From Leishmania mexicana MHOM/GT/2001/U1103 (taxonomy: Eukaryota > Euglenozoa > Kinetoplastea > Trypanosomatida > Trypanosomatidae), in contig NC_018314.1 of the NCBI RefSeq assembly GCF_000234665.1, forward strand, positions 452,956-516,955: a stretch of 64,000 nucleotides of DNA, given 5' to 3'. Position numbers and translations under genes: made by a program. Each line of letters starts with the position of its first letter. Position 1 is the first letter of the stretch. A model generated the notes under the pieces. It was not told the DNA's origin and ran no database searches. It saw nothing but the letters and a program-made list of their open reading frames with translations. This document shows, in pieces, positions 52,179-63,853 of this stretch.

Positions 52179-54170
52179 ATTTTCTTTGCGTGCGCTCCTG
52201 AAAGTGGCAGTTAAATGTTTACGTCGTGAGGAGCACATTTTCCCCCTTCTTTTTGCTGGTCTCACTTCTTAGTTTCTGGTGCTGAACTATTTGCAAAGCC
52301 CCGCTGCTCGCCAGACACCTTCTTTTTCTCCCCTTTGCTTCATGTCAAATTGAAATCGTCGCATGTGTGTGCTTTCTGCTGTCTGTGAGGATGTGTGTGT
52401 ATGTGTGCTTGTGTTTCTTGCCGTATTATGAATTAAGGTACATTAACAGTCGTCCACGCTCACACGCACCTAAAACAGACACGCAGCTGTGCACGCGCTT
52501 TAATCACACGCACACACACACACCTTTTCCCAGAAGTGCGACTTTCATTGTGCAAGTTTGACTGATCTCCTTTTATTCCACTGCCTCTCTCCCTCCCTCA
52601 GTCGCTGTAAAGGACGTTGCTTCGGTCTCTTGTTCATGTATTTCAATGTAACTCACTGACTTGTTTGTTTTGACTCATTTGTTTCTCCGTTCATGCCTCA
52701 TCTTCGTCTTTTTTTTGGTTGGCAACTGTTAGCTCTTGCGTGCGTGTGTGTGTGCATGTACGTGTTTTTTGAGCGTTTTTAGCGTAGCGCGTTTCTTTGC
52801 TTTCTGTGTGTTGTTAATTTTTTTGTAGCTCGCAGCGCTGCATTCCCATCGAAAAAAATGAGGATAACCCCAAACCTCAACCCATGATGAGGCAGCAGGA
52901 ATGCGAATAACGAGGAATCGTAAGACGTGCAGTGAGCCCTTCCTCTTTCGCTTCCTACTCGTCCTCTTCGTAGCTTCTTTGCTGGTCTATATATTCTTTT
53001 CCTGTTCAGCTCTTTCCATGTCTCTCTCTGTTTCCTTTCTTAATCTTCCCATCCCGTTTGTCGCTGGAAAGCTGCATTCGGAAAAGAAAAACATCAGCAG
53101 GCCATCATTCATTTGCGCACGTACCCTCCCCTCTCCTTTCGCCCAAAGATGTCTGGACAGTTGAAAGACATAGATAATGATATACATCATTTTACTTGCT
53201 TTGGTCATTCGCTTCTTACACTCCAGTTGACTCTTTGTGTGTGGGCGCCCCGTTTTGCTCTGATGTACTCTCGTATGATGGGCAAGACTCTTCGTTGCGG
53301 TGCACTTCTTTTAAAAATGAGAGCAAAAAGGAAACAGTCCTACGAAAAGAAAACCCGTGTTTTTCTCCTGTAAGCAATTATTTCCAGGGGAGAGCAGGGC
53401 AAGGAAGCCGTGTGAGGGTTGAGAGGCAGGTGTTCGCGTCTCTCTGACGAGAAAGGACTTCAGGCAATGACGGCGCAGCTGTGTGAAGAGAGGACAAAGC
53501 AACCGAGCGTTGTCTGACATGTTGCGGAAACTGTTGCCCTTCGTGACTCCCAAGTGCTTTCTTTTCCCCCCTGAGAGCCTTAATGAAACCCAGTGATATA
53601 CCACCAAAGAACAGCGCAGAAACAGATGCGTGCTAATTTTGTCTAGTCTGTTTGTCTTCGGGCAAACGCTTCCACATGTGCGCATGAGCTTGCACACCTT
53701 CTCGACGAGTCGAGGACGTGGGTCAACTGCCCGTGTCCCGAGTAGGCCACCTCTTTCATTTGTTTCGACCGTGATATGATGCACCTTCGAGTGTGCAGCA
53801 TGGCTACACGGTGCGCACGTGAGCTAAATGCGCAGCTACATTCACGCTTCGCTCTCCCCGTCTACGCTGCTGCTGCCGGTATGATCCTTTTCCTTTTTTG
53901 AAACTTTCTCACTCCCTCAACGTGCGCCTTGCATCTTCTTTTTTCCCCTCTGCGGAAACCTGCTCCCCCCTTTGTTCCCTGACAGATAAAACGGCAAACA
54001 CACGAACACACTGCCCACCCTTTTGCTTTTCTTTCGCTGAGACTCATCCACGTTTCCATCCACCCACTCGCCTGGCACGACTGCAACTGAAGTGTTTGCC
54101 CGCTCCCCTCTTCTCTCACCACCTGGCGCCTTTGTACGCCCACTCCTCCAGAAAGACACACCAAGCGACC
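52179..54170. other. Intergenic, 2 kb
   Basis: No gene and no SIDER2. Contains a CA tract at about 52507-52523 and GT-rich sequence near 52738-52765. The transporter's 5' end probably follows an AG near 54038-54039 after a pyrimidine run (54013-54036). A non-repeat block at 53390-53790 is less pyrimidine-rich than its surroundings; I could not identify it. Confidence 0.5.
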
Positions 54171-56150
54171 ATGACCGTTGGTCAGCAGACCGGAAACGTT
54201 GTCAGCGGCGATGACGTGCCTTACGCAACGCCGCCCGAGGAGCAGCTGGGGGAGCAGGACAAGGGCTACGTGCACCCGGACACCGCCGCGCTCTTCGACG
54301 CTTCCCCGTTCATGCGCCACCTCCCGATCTTTGGAACAGCAGTGGTGCCGTTTGGGCCGAAGTGTGTGATGTCACTTGGCATTGTGTACATTCTCAGCAA
54401 AGGTCTGGCGAGGACGCTGCTCAACTCTTCCAGGTACGCCATGTTCATGAAGAAGTACGGCGTCACCACGGCGGTGTACCAGCGCATCTCCGGCATTGGC
54501 TCCTTGGGCTTCTCCATCAAGCCGCTGACGGCCATCTTGAGTGACGCGTTTGCCTTCTTCGGCTACACGAAGCGGTGGTACATGGCCTTGTCATGTATTG
54601 CCGGTGCGGCGTGCGCTATCGTGTACGGCGTTCTGCCGTTCAAGCCGTCGAGCGCTGGCATCGCGGGTGCTATGATTTTCATCTCCGTCTTCTGCATTGC
54701 AAACATCGATGTGCTGTCGGAGGGTCACTACAGCCGCCTTATCAAGCGCCACCCCATTCCTGGTGCCGACCTGATCTCGTGGATCTGGGCGCTTATCATG
54801 GTGGGTGCGATCATCGCGTCGGCCATTCAAGGACCGCTTTCCGACTCGGGCCGCCCCACCATCGGCATTTTCCTCTCCGCTGGTCTGCAGGCCTTCTGCG
54901 TTTGCTTTTTCATCTTCAACTGGTATGGCGAGAAGAAGAACCTGGTCGAACGCAAGGAGGACTACATCTTTTTTCTGAAACAGGAGGCCCAGATGCAGGC
55001 GATGGACTCGGAGCCGATGAAGGGAGGCGTGGGAATGCACGACATCACCACGGACAAGAGCAAGAGGAAGTCCACCGTGCCGTATCACGAGTCTTCCCCG
55101 CAGAACAGCGACAGGGAGCTGGTGAACTTTGGTGAGCTTGATGATGACGTGGTCGAGTACGCCTTTGCCGAGACCAGCTGCATGTGCGGCATCTTTGGAG
55201 TGAACAAGGAGACCATCTCTCGCAACATCTCCGTTGCCGTCTACGGCGTCATCATGACGGCCGGCGTCATTGCGCTCACGGTGCTCAACATCATGGGTAC
55301 AACCTACCAACTGCTCTACGGCTGCGTCGGCATCTCGGTTATCCTGTGCGCGACCGGCTTCCTCTGCATCCCTATGACGATCATGAAGGCCAACTTCTTC
55401 GGGTGGTTCCAGCAGGTGTCCTACATCCTCATCTCAGGCGGGACGGACAACTTCTACATGTCGGATGCCAGCTGTCTGCCGGACGGGCCACACTTCTCTC
55501 AGACCTTCTACAACACCGTCGGCGCCGTCATTGGCAACGCTGCCGGCGTGTTTGGTGTGTACCTGTTTGCGCGCGTCTTCTCGAAGCAGAGCTACCGCGT
55601 CACGCTAATCTGCACCACCCTTGTCCAGGTCCTCGCGAGCGTCTTTGACATCATCATTGTGGAGCGCTGGAACTTGTACATCGGCATCCCGGACCACGCC
55701 ATGTACATCATGGGTGATGCTATCGTGTACGAGGTGTGCTACATGCTGAACTTCATGCCATTGAACATGCTCATCTCGCGCCTCTGTCCGAAGGGGTGCG
55801 AGAGCACGATGTTTGCGATTTTGGCGAGCTTCAGCAACATGGGTGCATCGACGTCGTCGACAATTGGCGCGATTCTGATGGAAACCGTGTGGCCTCTCTC
55901 TTCCAGCCCGCCGTGCGACTTCAGCAACCTGCGCTGGCTGCTCATCGTCGGCCACTTCATCACGCCGCTCATCGCCATCCCGCTAGTGATTGTGCTCATT
56001 CCCGGCACCCGCATCTGCGACCCGATCGACCCGAAGGATGTCGAGGCCCTGTCCATCTTCCAGAAGTGGCTCAACAAGTTTCACGCAACGCCGAACGCAC
56101 ACGTCAAGCCCCAACCCAAATCGCTGCCAGATTCAGAGGGGCAGCAATAG
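54171..56150 (+). CDS. Folate/biopterin (pteridine) transporter, FBT family
   Basis: 659 aa from the ATG at 54171; the upstream open frame from 53898 is UTR-like. The FBT family, part of the major facilitator superfamily, takes up folates and pterins, for which trypanosomatids are auxotrophic. Visible features: an acidic N-terminus, then about 12 membrane segments; the family block KPLTAILSD at residue 117 followed by FGYTKRWY; MPLNMLISRLCPKG in the second half; and STMFAILASFSNMGAS before the final helices. A cytoplasmic loop (about 265-335) is charged with KKN, ERKED and DKSKRKS. The C-terminal tail is short and polar. The particular substrate (folate, biopterin or S-adenosylmethionine) cannot be told from sequence alone. 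Confidence 0.93.
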   Translation: MTVGQQTGNVVSGDDVPYATPPEEQLGEQDKGYVHPDTAALFDASPFMRHLPIFGTAVVPFGPKCVMSLGIVYILSKGLARTLLNSSRYAMFMKKYGVTTAVYQRISGIGSLGFSIKPLTAILSDAFAFFGYTKRWYMALSCIAGAACAIVYGVLPFKPSSAGIAGAMIFISVFCIANIDVLSEGHYSRLIKRHPIPGADLISWIWALIMVGAIIASAIQGPLSDSGRPTIGIFLSAGLQAFCVCFFIFNWYGEKKNLVERKEDYIFFLKQEAQMQAMDSEPMKGGVGMHDITTDKSKRKSTVPYHESSPQNSDRELVNFGELDDDVVEYAFAETSCMCGIFGVNKETISRNISVAVYGVIMTAGVIALTVLNIMGTTYQLLYGCVGISVILCATGFLCIPMTIMKANFFGWFQQVSYILISGGTDNFYMSDASCLPDGPHFSQTFYNTVGAVIGNAAGVFGVYLFARVFSKQSYRVTLICTTLVQVLASVFDIIIVERWNLYIGIPDHAMYIMGDAIVYEVCYMLNFMPLNMLISRLCPKGCESTMFAILASFSNMGASTSSTIGAILMETVWPLSSSPPCDFSNLRWLLIVGHFITPLIAIPLVIVLIPGTRICDPIDPKDVEALSIFQKWLNKFHATPNAHVKPQPKSLPDSEGQQ

Positions 56151-59132
56151 TCGTCGGCGATGCGATATGGGCACCATGCATGTGTGTGTGCGTGTCGTGG
56201 CCTCTTAATTTCCTCTTAATTTCCTCTTTTTTTCTCCTTCTACGTGTGTTTGCTGTACCGCTTATTCTAGTGCACCACACATACACACTCCCATATACAC
56301 ATCTATAGTTTTTTCTTTGTTGTTAACGTGCTTGACAGCGCTCATGATGCGGCACCGGCACTGCAGGCACCTGGAGACCCTGCACTACGCCACCGCCTCT
56401 CTCTCTTTCGTTCTTGTACTCTCGTTTCGTATATGCAACCTTCTTCAATGCTCTGTCTTGTTTTTGCGCATGTCCTTTGCTTGGGACCGTTGCATCTCAT
56501 GAGGCTGCACGTCGCTGAAGTGGGCACATCCAGAGAAGGCAGTGTTGTTTATGCCCCAGCGCATGACCCCCTTCTCCCTACCCCACTGAACAAGTGACTG
56601 CATCCTCGTCTCTCTTTGCTCTCTCTCCCCCATATGGACATAGGTGTTTGCGCGTCGTACGTGCTGACAGGACGAGACGAAGAAGAGGAAGCGGCGGGGA
56701 GTTTCAAGTTTTTCGGAGTAACGCACGCGCGTTGCTCCTTTTTAGCACTTTCGTTTTGCTGTGTTTTCTGTCTCCCAAATTGTGTATGTGTCTTTTCTCG
56801 CTTCGTGTGGCGTGTGTGTGCGTCTCTAAGGTCGGGTTCAACGATGAAGCCGCCGCCAAGGAAAACCATGCAGTGTACTACACGGTTCACTCTCGCGCTT
56901 CTCCCTAAAATGCATCACCACAGCCGCAGTCCATGTGGCGTAGCGGGGACGGAAGAAAGCGAAAGGAGTGGCGTGTAATGCCTTCTCTTTCGCCTCGTCC
57001 TTCTTTTTATGTGCTGCGCTCTCCTCCTTTCCGTTGGCATCTTTGTCTCCGCCTCCCTCTCCCCATCCCTGCCGGTGCGTGTGTGTGTGCATGTCTTCAA
57101 GTGCCATTTTGTATTTTTGTTTCTGTCTTCTCAGCGGTGACTTCACGTCCTTTGCTTTTTTTTCTTCGTATGTCTTGTCTCCTTTCTTCACCACCCACAT
57201 ACGAATTTTTATATAGCGCGCCCTTCTCTCCCTCCCCTCCCTCCCCTCACTGCCTCCGCCTCCTCCCTCTTCTCTGCTTTATTTGTTGTCTTTTTATGTC
57301 GAATGTACGCTTGTGTATGCGCATGCATGTGTCTCTTTCTCCTCTCTCAGCACCGCATTGATGCACGCTGGCACACTGCAAGGAAAAAGACACGTACAAA
57401 ACTCTTTCCTCACCTCTCCTGCTTGATTGGGGCAGCGCAGCAACACGAAGAACTAGCGAACCATTTCCCACTCTTCTCACCCTGCGGCCCCTCCACGTTG
57501 TTACAGGTGGACGCTGGCGACTGTCGCTTGCTCCGTGCGCACGCAAGCGGTATTCACACGCATACAGGCGCATGCGCGATGTCTCTTCGTGCGTGTATGC
57601 TCTGCTTGGCGGTGCAGTTGTTTCGTGTGCGACAGGGACAGAAAAGCGTCCGGTGTTGGACTCGAGCAAGCAGACGGTGTCGAAAGGGAAGAGCCGAAGG
57701 AAGTGTGCGCCGCGGCAGCCCTCTCTCACATAGGTGGACAAAGAATGCAGTAGTGTGTGTGTGTGTGGAGGTCTGCATGTGTCTGATGCGGCGGTGCGTT
57801 GAGAGGGGGGAAGAAAAGAGAAGGAGAGACTATCACTGTGTACTCGGAAATCGAACAAAAATGATAGAGAGCTACAGTGATGCAGTTTGTCCGCGTGTAC
57901 CAGCGTCATTGGGGGACACATGCGGGTAGAGGGGTTATCTTTATGGGCGAAGGCACACTACTACTGCTTTCGGTCCCTACCCTTACCCTCTACCCCCGTT
58001 TTTCCCCACCCACCTAACTACATAGAAGCGAGGCGTGCCGGAGAACGGAGAAAAATGCCAACAGTCACCTGTGTACACACACGAATACACGCAAGCACGT
58101 AGGCTTAGGCGGCTCCAAGTACTCTCACGCTGACGGTGTATGTGAAGTATCGGAGAGCGCGCCACATCCCTGTGCACGTGTCCGCGAGGTGGACAAATGC
58201 GTTTTTTTTTCTGTTCGTCCGTTCGCTCCTCCTGCATTCAGCCTGTCTTTGCTCTTTTGTGTCCGTACTTGTTTTTTTCTGCGTTTTATTTTGACTCGAG
58301 CTGACACCGTTACAGAGGCCTGCCTCTCTTCGGCTCTTTCTTTCACCTTTCTTTCTTCCTCGCAGACTCCACCATCCCTGTTGTGAAAAGTTGGCTTCGG
58401 TGATGTCTGCATTTCCGTAAGCACAGAAGAAAACACACACACACACACACACGAAAAGCGTACCAAAAGGTTCTGTGCGCCATTATGGCGTGCTGTTGGC
58501 CGTGCCGTTTGCGCAATGTCATACATCGTGCGACTGGCAGGCGGCACGGCCGCCGAGTGCTGGGAAACTCCCCTTGCGTCCTCTCGAGCGCTCTTGTGTG
58601 GGAGTGAGTCGGTTTTTGCGAGGTGTTGTGCAGAGAAGGCCGAGGGTGACACGAAGACGTTGTCCTCCTCGTTCTCTGTCTGTGTCACTCCTACAGATGC
58701 ACAGGTCCGTAAGGTGCACTTCTCTTTCATGCACATGAAGGCGTTACCGATGCGTGCGGGCACGGGTCACACGCGAGGGCAATCATGCGTGGGGAGGAGC
58801 CGCAGGCGGGCGTATTAGCAGCAATGCTGCGACGTCACATTCGGCGCCCATTTGTCTCCATTTCCTTTCATCATCTCATCGCCTCTCCCTTTCTTTCGGG
58901 TCTCTTCTTCACGTGCTGCACAGCCTCACAGGACACACACACACACACACACAGGTGTGCTCTCTGTGATCTCGCAACATTCACACGCCGCTGGAACGGA
59001 CAACGAAGAAGGAGGTACGCAAAACGAGGCGAAGGGCCCCACCGTGCTATCCGCATTCTTATCACCATAGCCCATAGCCATCCACTCCCATACGCGTACA
59101 CACATCCCCTCGATCTAGCCTTCTCTGCCGCC
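56151..59132. other. Intergenic, 3 kb, no gene seen
   Basis: The largest gene-free gap in the window. CA repeats at 58433-58454 and 58933-58953, GT runs, and pyrimidine tracts. A tract near 58880-58915 followed by CAG at 58921-58923 is a candidate splice acceptor for the desaturase. No SIDER2. Confidence 0.5.
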
Positions 59133-60317
59133 ATGAGGTCCGTGCTCAAGGCGGGGCGCGAGGAGGACGTGGACGTGGTGGTGCCACCGAAGGAGCTTAC
59201 CATCAAGCAGATCCAGGACCAAATCCCCGCCAAGTACTTTGAGCGCTCGGCGGTGTGGGGCATGTACTACGTCTTCCGCGACATCTTCCAGGTCCTGGCG
59301 CTGTACTTCATCATGTATCGTGCAGTGATGCCGGTGCTGACTGCCTTCGGGGGCGCTGTGTATGGTGTGGCTGGCGCGAACATCGTCAGCTGGACCGTCG
59401 TCGGCGCCGTGAAGTTTGCCGCGTGGACCGTGTTCGGAGTAGCCCAGGGCCTCAACGGCTTCGCTATTTTTGTGCTCGCACACGAGTGCGGTCACCAGGC
59501 CTTCAGCTCGTACCGCTGGCTGAACAACGCCGTGGGGCTGCTGCTCGACTCGGCCATCCTCGTCCCGTACCACAGCTGGCGCATCAGCCATGGCAACCAC
59601 CACAAGCACACAAACCACCTCACCAAGGACACGGTGTTTGTGCCACGCAAGGAGCAGCGTGTGATTGACCTGGTCGAGGAGACGCCGCTGGTGATGCTGT
59701 GGAATATGATTGTCATCTTCACGTTTGGCTGGCCAGCGTACCTCTTAGCCAACATCGCAAGTCAGGACTACGGTCGCCGCACCAGTCATTTCGAGCCTTC
59801 GTCGCCGCTCTTCAACAAGGAGGACGGGCCCGACGTCGTGCTCTCCAACATCGGCATCGTGGCTGCGCTCTTCATCTTGGGTCTCTGCACCTACCAGTAC
59901 GGCGCCTGCAACGTCTTCTGCTGGTACGTCGTGCCGTACCTCTGGACAAATTTCTGGCTGCTCTACGTCACCTACCTCCAGCACTCCGACCTGCGCATCC
60001 CGCACTACGCGCATGCGCACTGGACGTTTGTGCGCGGCGCCATCGCCACCGTCGACCGAGACTACGGCTTCATCATCAATGAGTGGCTGCACTACATCAA
60101 CAACTCCCATGTCGTGCACCACCTCTTTAGCCAGATGCCCTTCTACCATGCGATCGAGGTGACGCGCCACCACATCAAGGACATCATCGGCGACGCCTAC
60201 GTCACGGACAGTCGCTCCCTTGTCGAGATGCTGTGCGAGACGTGGAGAGAGTGTCGCTACGTTATCCCGTCCGAGGGCATCAGCGTGTTCTACGCCTTCA
60301 CCGGGAAGGGCGCGTAA
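59133..60317 (+). CDS. Delta-12 (oleate)-type fatty acid desaturase
   Basis: 394 aa from the ATG at 59133; the frame extends to 58785 through UTR sequence. Membrane desaturase with the three His boxes that hold the di-iron centre: HECGH at 117-121, HGNHH at 153-157 (with further His after it) and HVVHH at 326-330. Spacing, the SHGNHHKHTNH segment and the YLQHSD and HYINNSHVVHHLF segments match plant/protist delta-12 oleate desaturases, which convert oleate to linoleate in ER phospholipids. About 4-6 hydrophobic helices are present. A delta-15 type cannot be excluded by eye. It is the most telomere-proximal intact gene, and SIDER2 copy 8 lies in its 3' UTR. Confidence 0.93.
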   Translation: MRSVLKAGREEDVDVVVPPKELTIKQIQDQIPAKYFERSAVWGMYYVFRDIFQVLALYFIMYRAVMPVLTAFGGAVYGVAGANIVSWTVVGAVKFAAWTVFGVAQGLNGFAIFVLAHECGHQAFSSYRWLNNAVGLLLDSAILVPYHSWRISHGNHHKHTNHLTKDTVFVPRKEQRVIDLVEETPLVMLWNMIVIFTFGWPAYLLANIASQDYGRRTSHFEPSSPLFNKEDGPDVVLSNIGIVAALFILGLCTYQYGACNVFCWYVVPYLWTNFWLLYVTYLQHSDLRIPHYAHAHWTFVRGAIATVDRDYGFIINEWLHYINNSHVVHHLFSQMPFYHAIEVTRHHIKDIIGDAYVTDSRSLVEMLCETWRECRYVIPSEGISVFYAFTGKGA

Positions 60318-60690
60318 TACAAAAGACGCGTATGCAAGCTGGAAAGAGAAGCGACGATGCGGTTGTGCTGCGTGCTGTCCTGTTAGATCGTGCCACCGCT
60401 CGCGACGGCGATGGAAAGGTTGCGCGTCACCATCATCGCATCATGCTCTGATCAGACCATCGCCCCCTTCCGTTCTTTTCCGTGTTTCTCCTCACCCGTC
60501 CACACCTTTCCTTTTTTCGTCGAGTTCTCTCTTTTTGGCTTTCTGTGGGAGCACCTCGGCACGGACGCCGCATCTCTCCTCCCTTGTTTATCCTTTGTGA
60601 TGATTGCCCCGTGCCTATGCAACGGATCCGCCCGTCTGCATGCCTGCATGCCTTCGCTCTTCCATTTCTCCCTTTCCGTGTGCCCTGCTG
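60318..60690. other. 3' UTR of the desaturase, proximal part
   Basis: No gene seen; leads into SIDER2 copy 8. Confidence 0.5.
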
Positions 60691-61250
60691 ACGTAGGGAT
60701 ACACCTCTCAGTGTGTGGTGTCAGGGCTCAGTACCCTCACTCTGCGTGGGGGAAAGCCAGGCGTCCTCTTAGCCCCTGTCGATGTCAAGCCACCCCTGGT
60801 TGTGCCAGTGACAATCACCCACGCCGTTGGGCATGCTAGAGCGATGTGTGGCTGCTGATGTCGGCGGTGAGGTGGTGGATGGCGTTGCGTTGGAGCGGCC
60901 TGTGACAGCGAACACGCTTTTGCCATCCGTATCATGGGCAAGGTGTCAACGCCACTCGCACGCCTCTCACCCCGCCCTGACACTGCCTGCAGGTGTGGTG
61001 GCGCCTGAGCCACCTGGAGGGGTGGCGCATGAGGCGGGTCCCGGCACCATGGGAGCGGCTGTGAGGCGACCCGGCCTGCGAGGCAGGGGCGGGTAGAGTG
61101 TGAGGCAGAGGCTGTGCTGCGATGCCTGAGTCGGCACTGCTGTCGCACTTGTCTGCTGCTGCTTTGCCCCACGTGGTGGGGACTCTGTGATGGGCGGGTG
61201 GTAGGGTGGAGGTCAAACCACGCGGTATGGCAAAATGCATTCGTTGACGC
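60691..61250 (+). mobile_element. SIDER2-type retroposon, copy 8
   Basis: Sense orientation, beginning GCTGACGTAGGGATACACC as copy 6 does. It has several private changes, such as GGGCATGCTAGAGCG for GGGCATGTCAGGGCG and CTTGTCTGCTG for CTGGTCTGCTG, so it is older or less homogenised than the copies in the array. Confidence 0.9.
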
Positions 61251-62792
61251 AAAGGACTCCAGTTTCTCGCTCCTCGTCACAGGTCTCGTCAGAGCTGCCT
61301 CCGTCTTTTTTTGCCGTTAGTTTCATTTCGAATGTATGTGTTTCTGTTGGTGACTGCAAAGGGAGAGGGAGGGAGGGCATGGTGCGCGTCACTTTCTCCC
61401 TTTCTTCTCCCCTTCCTCCTTCCCGCTGACAGGGCCGCGGGCACTCCTGTGCACGAAAAGTCGGAAAAACAGCGGCCGTGTGACCGCAGTGAAATTCGCA
61501 ACGGGTGGAGGAGCGCTACAGCGATCTACCGCAACACTCACCAGCAAACACACGGGCACGATGATGGCCACCCTTTCGCGGTTCAGCCCTGGCTTCACCG
61601 TGTGCAAGAGAACGAGATTGCGTGTGCCGATGCGAGCGCTGTCATTTTTTGTGTTTTCCCTTTTTATCCTTTTGCCCATTTTTGGAGCGTGCAGAGAGGA
61701 CGGGATGGGAGGCGCGTGCGTCTAATGCGGCCTTCTCTCTCCCCCTCTTCGTCCTCTTCCTCTTTTCATCCACAGTGGGGTATGTACCATATGTCCTGAG
61801 AAACACATGCACGTGTGCGTCAACGACTCGCTGCGGTGTTGGTACGCCCCCGCAGCTGTCGGGTCGCACTTGTACCCTTGCAGGTTGGATGGTGTGCAAG
61901 ATATTAAGGAGAAGTAATGAGAGAGAAGCGCACCGCCCACTAAACGAACCCATAGGTTGTTTTGTGTGCGTGCTACTGTGTGGTGGAGCACCTGGCAACC
62001 CGCGTTCTACGCCGCCACCGTGTTGTTCCCTTCTTTTCCGTTTTTCTTGCTCCATCTGTTCTTCGTCGACGCGTAAGAGGCATCTGCACTGATGATGCCC
62101 CGTAATGTAAATTCCACCACACTTCCCCCCACAACGAGAGAAGAGAAGGATTTGCGCCTGCCATGAGGCGATACATTCCCTCTTCTTTCGATAGCAAAGA
62201 AATACGCAGCCACATGGGAGCCGCTTTTTCATGCATGTAGTGCAGAAATGTTCGTGTGGTTACTGTGCCTCTCTTGGGCAAGGCGCTTGTTCGCAGCCTT
62301 GCGCTGTTTGGCCCTGCGCCCGCCCAAAGACCCAGACGTACGTCATGTACGAAATGACGTTCACCACTCCCTCCCTCTCTGAGGCTGTCGCGCGCGGAGG
62401 TACAGTGAGATTGCGACTCTGACGCTGCAGACGTCGCATGTACGGTACACGTCCCCACGCACCTTCTTTCCTTTTTGTTCGGACTGCTCTCCATCTCTTC
62501 CCTCTCTTGTGAGCTTTTCCAGTTTTCAGCGTGGTCGTCCCGTCTCTCTCTTGGCGACGCCTGAAGCTCTGGAGCGCCTCTCTCTCGCCCGCACAGCTCT
62601 CAGTAAGGTGCACACCACCGCCACCTCTCTTTTCCTTCACCCCTTAACTCACCATAAGCCATACCGATATCAGGTCATGCGCAAAGCGGAGACGTTCGTT
62701 CCAGATAACCCCTTGAGCCTACGACCCTTCCCCAGCTGGCGCTCGGAGGGATAGAAGACGAGGGAACGTGAGGGAAAAAGATCTGCGACAGC
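61251..62792. other. Subtelomeric intergenic sequence
   Basis: No convincing gene. Short open frames up to ~196 codons have no recognisable domain. Pyrimidine-rich on the + strand. Confidence 0.5.
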
Positions 62793-63265
62793 ATGCTGGG
62801 CTGGGCCATCACCGACTTTGGCCGCAGCAACTTCCGCGAGTGCGGCCCCACACTCACCACCATCCGCAATGGCGGCCAGCTCATTGTGAGCGAGTGCCAG
62901 CGCTGCCCTTGCCACCTTCGCTGGAAAAAGAGGGAGGACCTTATCCACCGCGGTGACTGCGTGCCGGTCAAGAGGCTGTTCCAGAGTCTTTCAGGGGCGC
63001 GAGAAGATGAACACCAAGGGGGCGCTGGCTGTGCACTGCGTTGGCATCGATAGGGTGTGCCCTGCAGATCACGTGCTCGAGCGGAAGCCGCGTGAGGGCA
63101 TCACGGTGACGCAGAGAGAGCCTCTGCCACGAGCTGCGCGCCAAGGCCACCATGGGTAAGCTACTTGGTGGTGAGGTGAGCCGGCGCAACGACGACAACT
63201 CCGACCGCCGCTTCGCCGCCAAGGTGGGCGGCTTCCCGACGATTGTGAAGGACGAGAGGTCCTAA
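62793..63265 (+). pseudogene. Degenerate ORF cluster, possible decayed subtelomeric gene
   Basis: Three successive + strand frames look protein-like but are broken by frameshifts. Frame one begins at an ATG at 62793 and carries ECQRCPCHLRWKKRED; it stays sensible to about 62990. A second frame around 63007 reads MNTKGALAVHCVGIDRVCPA and continues to about 63110. A third frame resumes near 63119 (SLCHELRAKATMGKLLGGEV) to a TAA at 63263-63265. Codon third positions are GC-rich in each part. I do not recognise the ancestral family. It could also be chance GC-rich sequence. Confidence 0.35.
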
Positions 63266-63853
63266 CGCCTGCTGTGCCACGAGTGCCCGCGTGTGTCCCA
63301 AGGTGCGCCGAGGTCTTGTCGACGGCGCTCTAGCGAGAGGCGCATGTACCTAGTCCCATCATTTTCTTGTAGGGGACGTGCCCAGAGCACGACGCGACAC
63401 CCGAAGACAGCAGCGGCAACACTAGTGGCAGCAGATGGAGCAGTAGCGGCACACGGAGACGCAGGCAGGGACGCACACATCCTCACGGCCAGCACGGTGA
63501 CACGCAGTGAACGGAAGGTGCAACGTATTTCAGTTCAGCTATCCTCTTTGGGAGCGGACGACTTTGAAGAGCGCACCATCACAGGTGAGGGTGATGGGTA
63601 CGTTGTCTGTCTTTGCGCGCCTTGCCTCTGTGACGTGGTGGGGCATTAAGATGTGTGCCCACTGCACAGCTGCGTTGGATGCCCTGCGTGTTGTGTGTGT
63701 TTAGCGTGCTGCTGTATTTGTGTGTATTGAGAGCTGTTGGCGCTGCTGCTGCTCTGTGTGCGGATGTGTGTGCAGGATTGTGATGGTGATGAATGTGCTT
63801 AGGGTGTTGTGACTTGGTGTGTGTGGTATAGTAAAGGTTGTTGTGTACGTGTG
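63266..63853. other. Telomere-adjacent GT-rich sequence
   Basis: No gene. From about 63690 the + strand becomes strongly G/T-rich, with an isolated TTAGGG-like unit at about 63799, as expected for Leishmania telomere-associated sequence. I could not recognise specific conserved blocks. Confidence 0.55.

Noticed and set aside
53898..54170. N-terminal 91-residue extension of the pteridine transporter
   Set aside because: Sequence is pyrimidine-rich leader type with a probable splice acceptor near 54038; the ATG at 54171 gives the usual acidic N-terminus.
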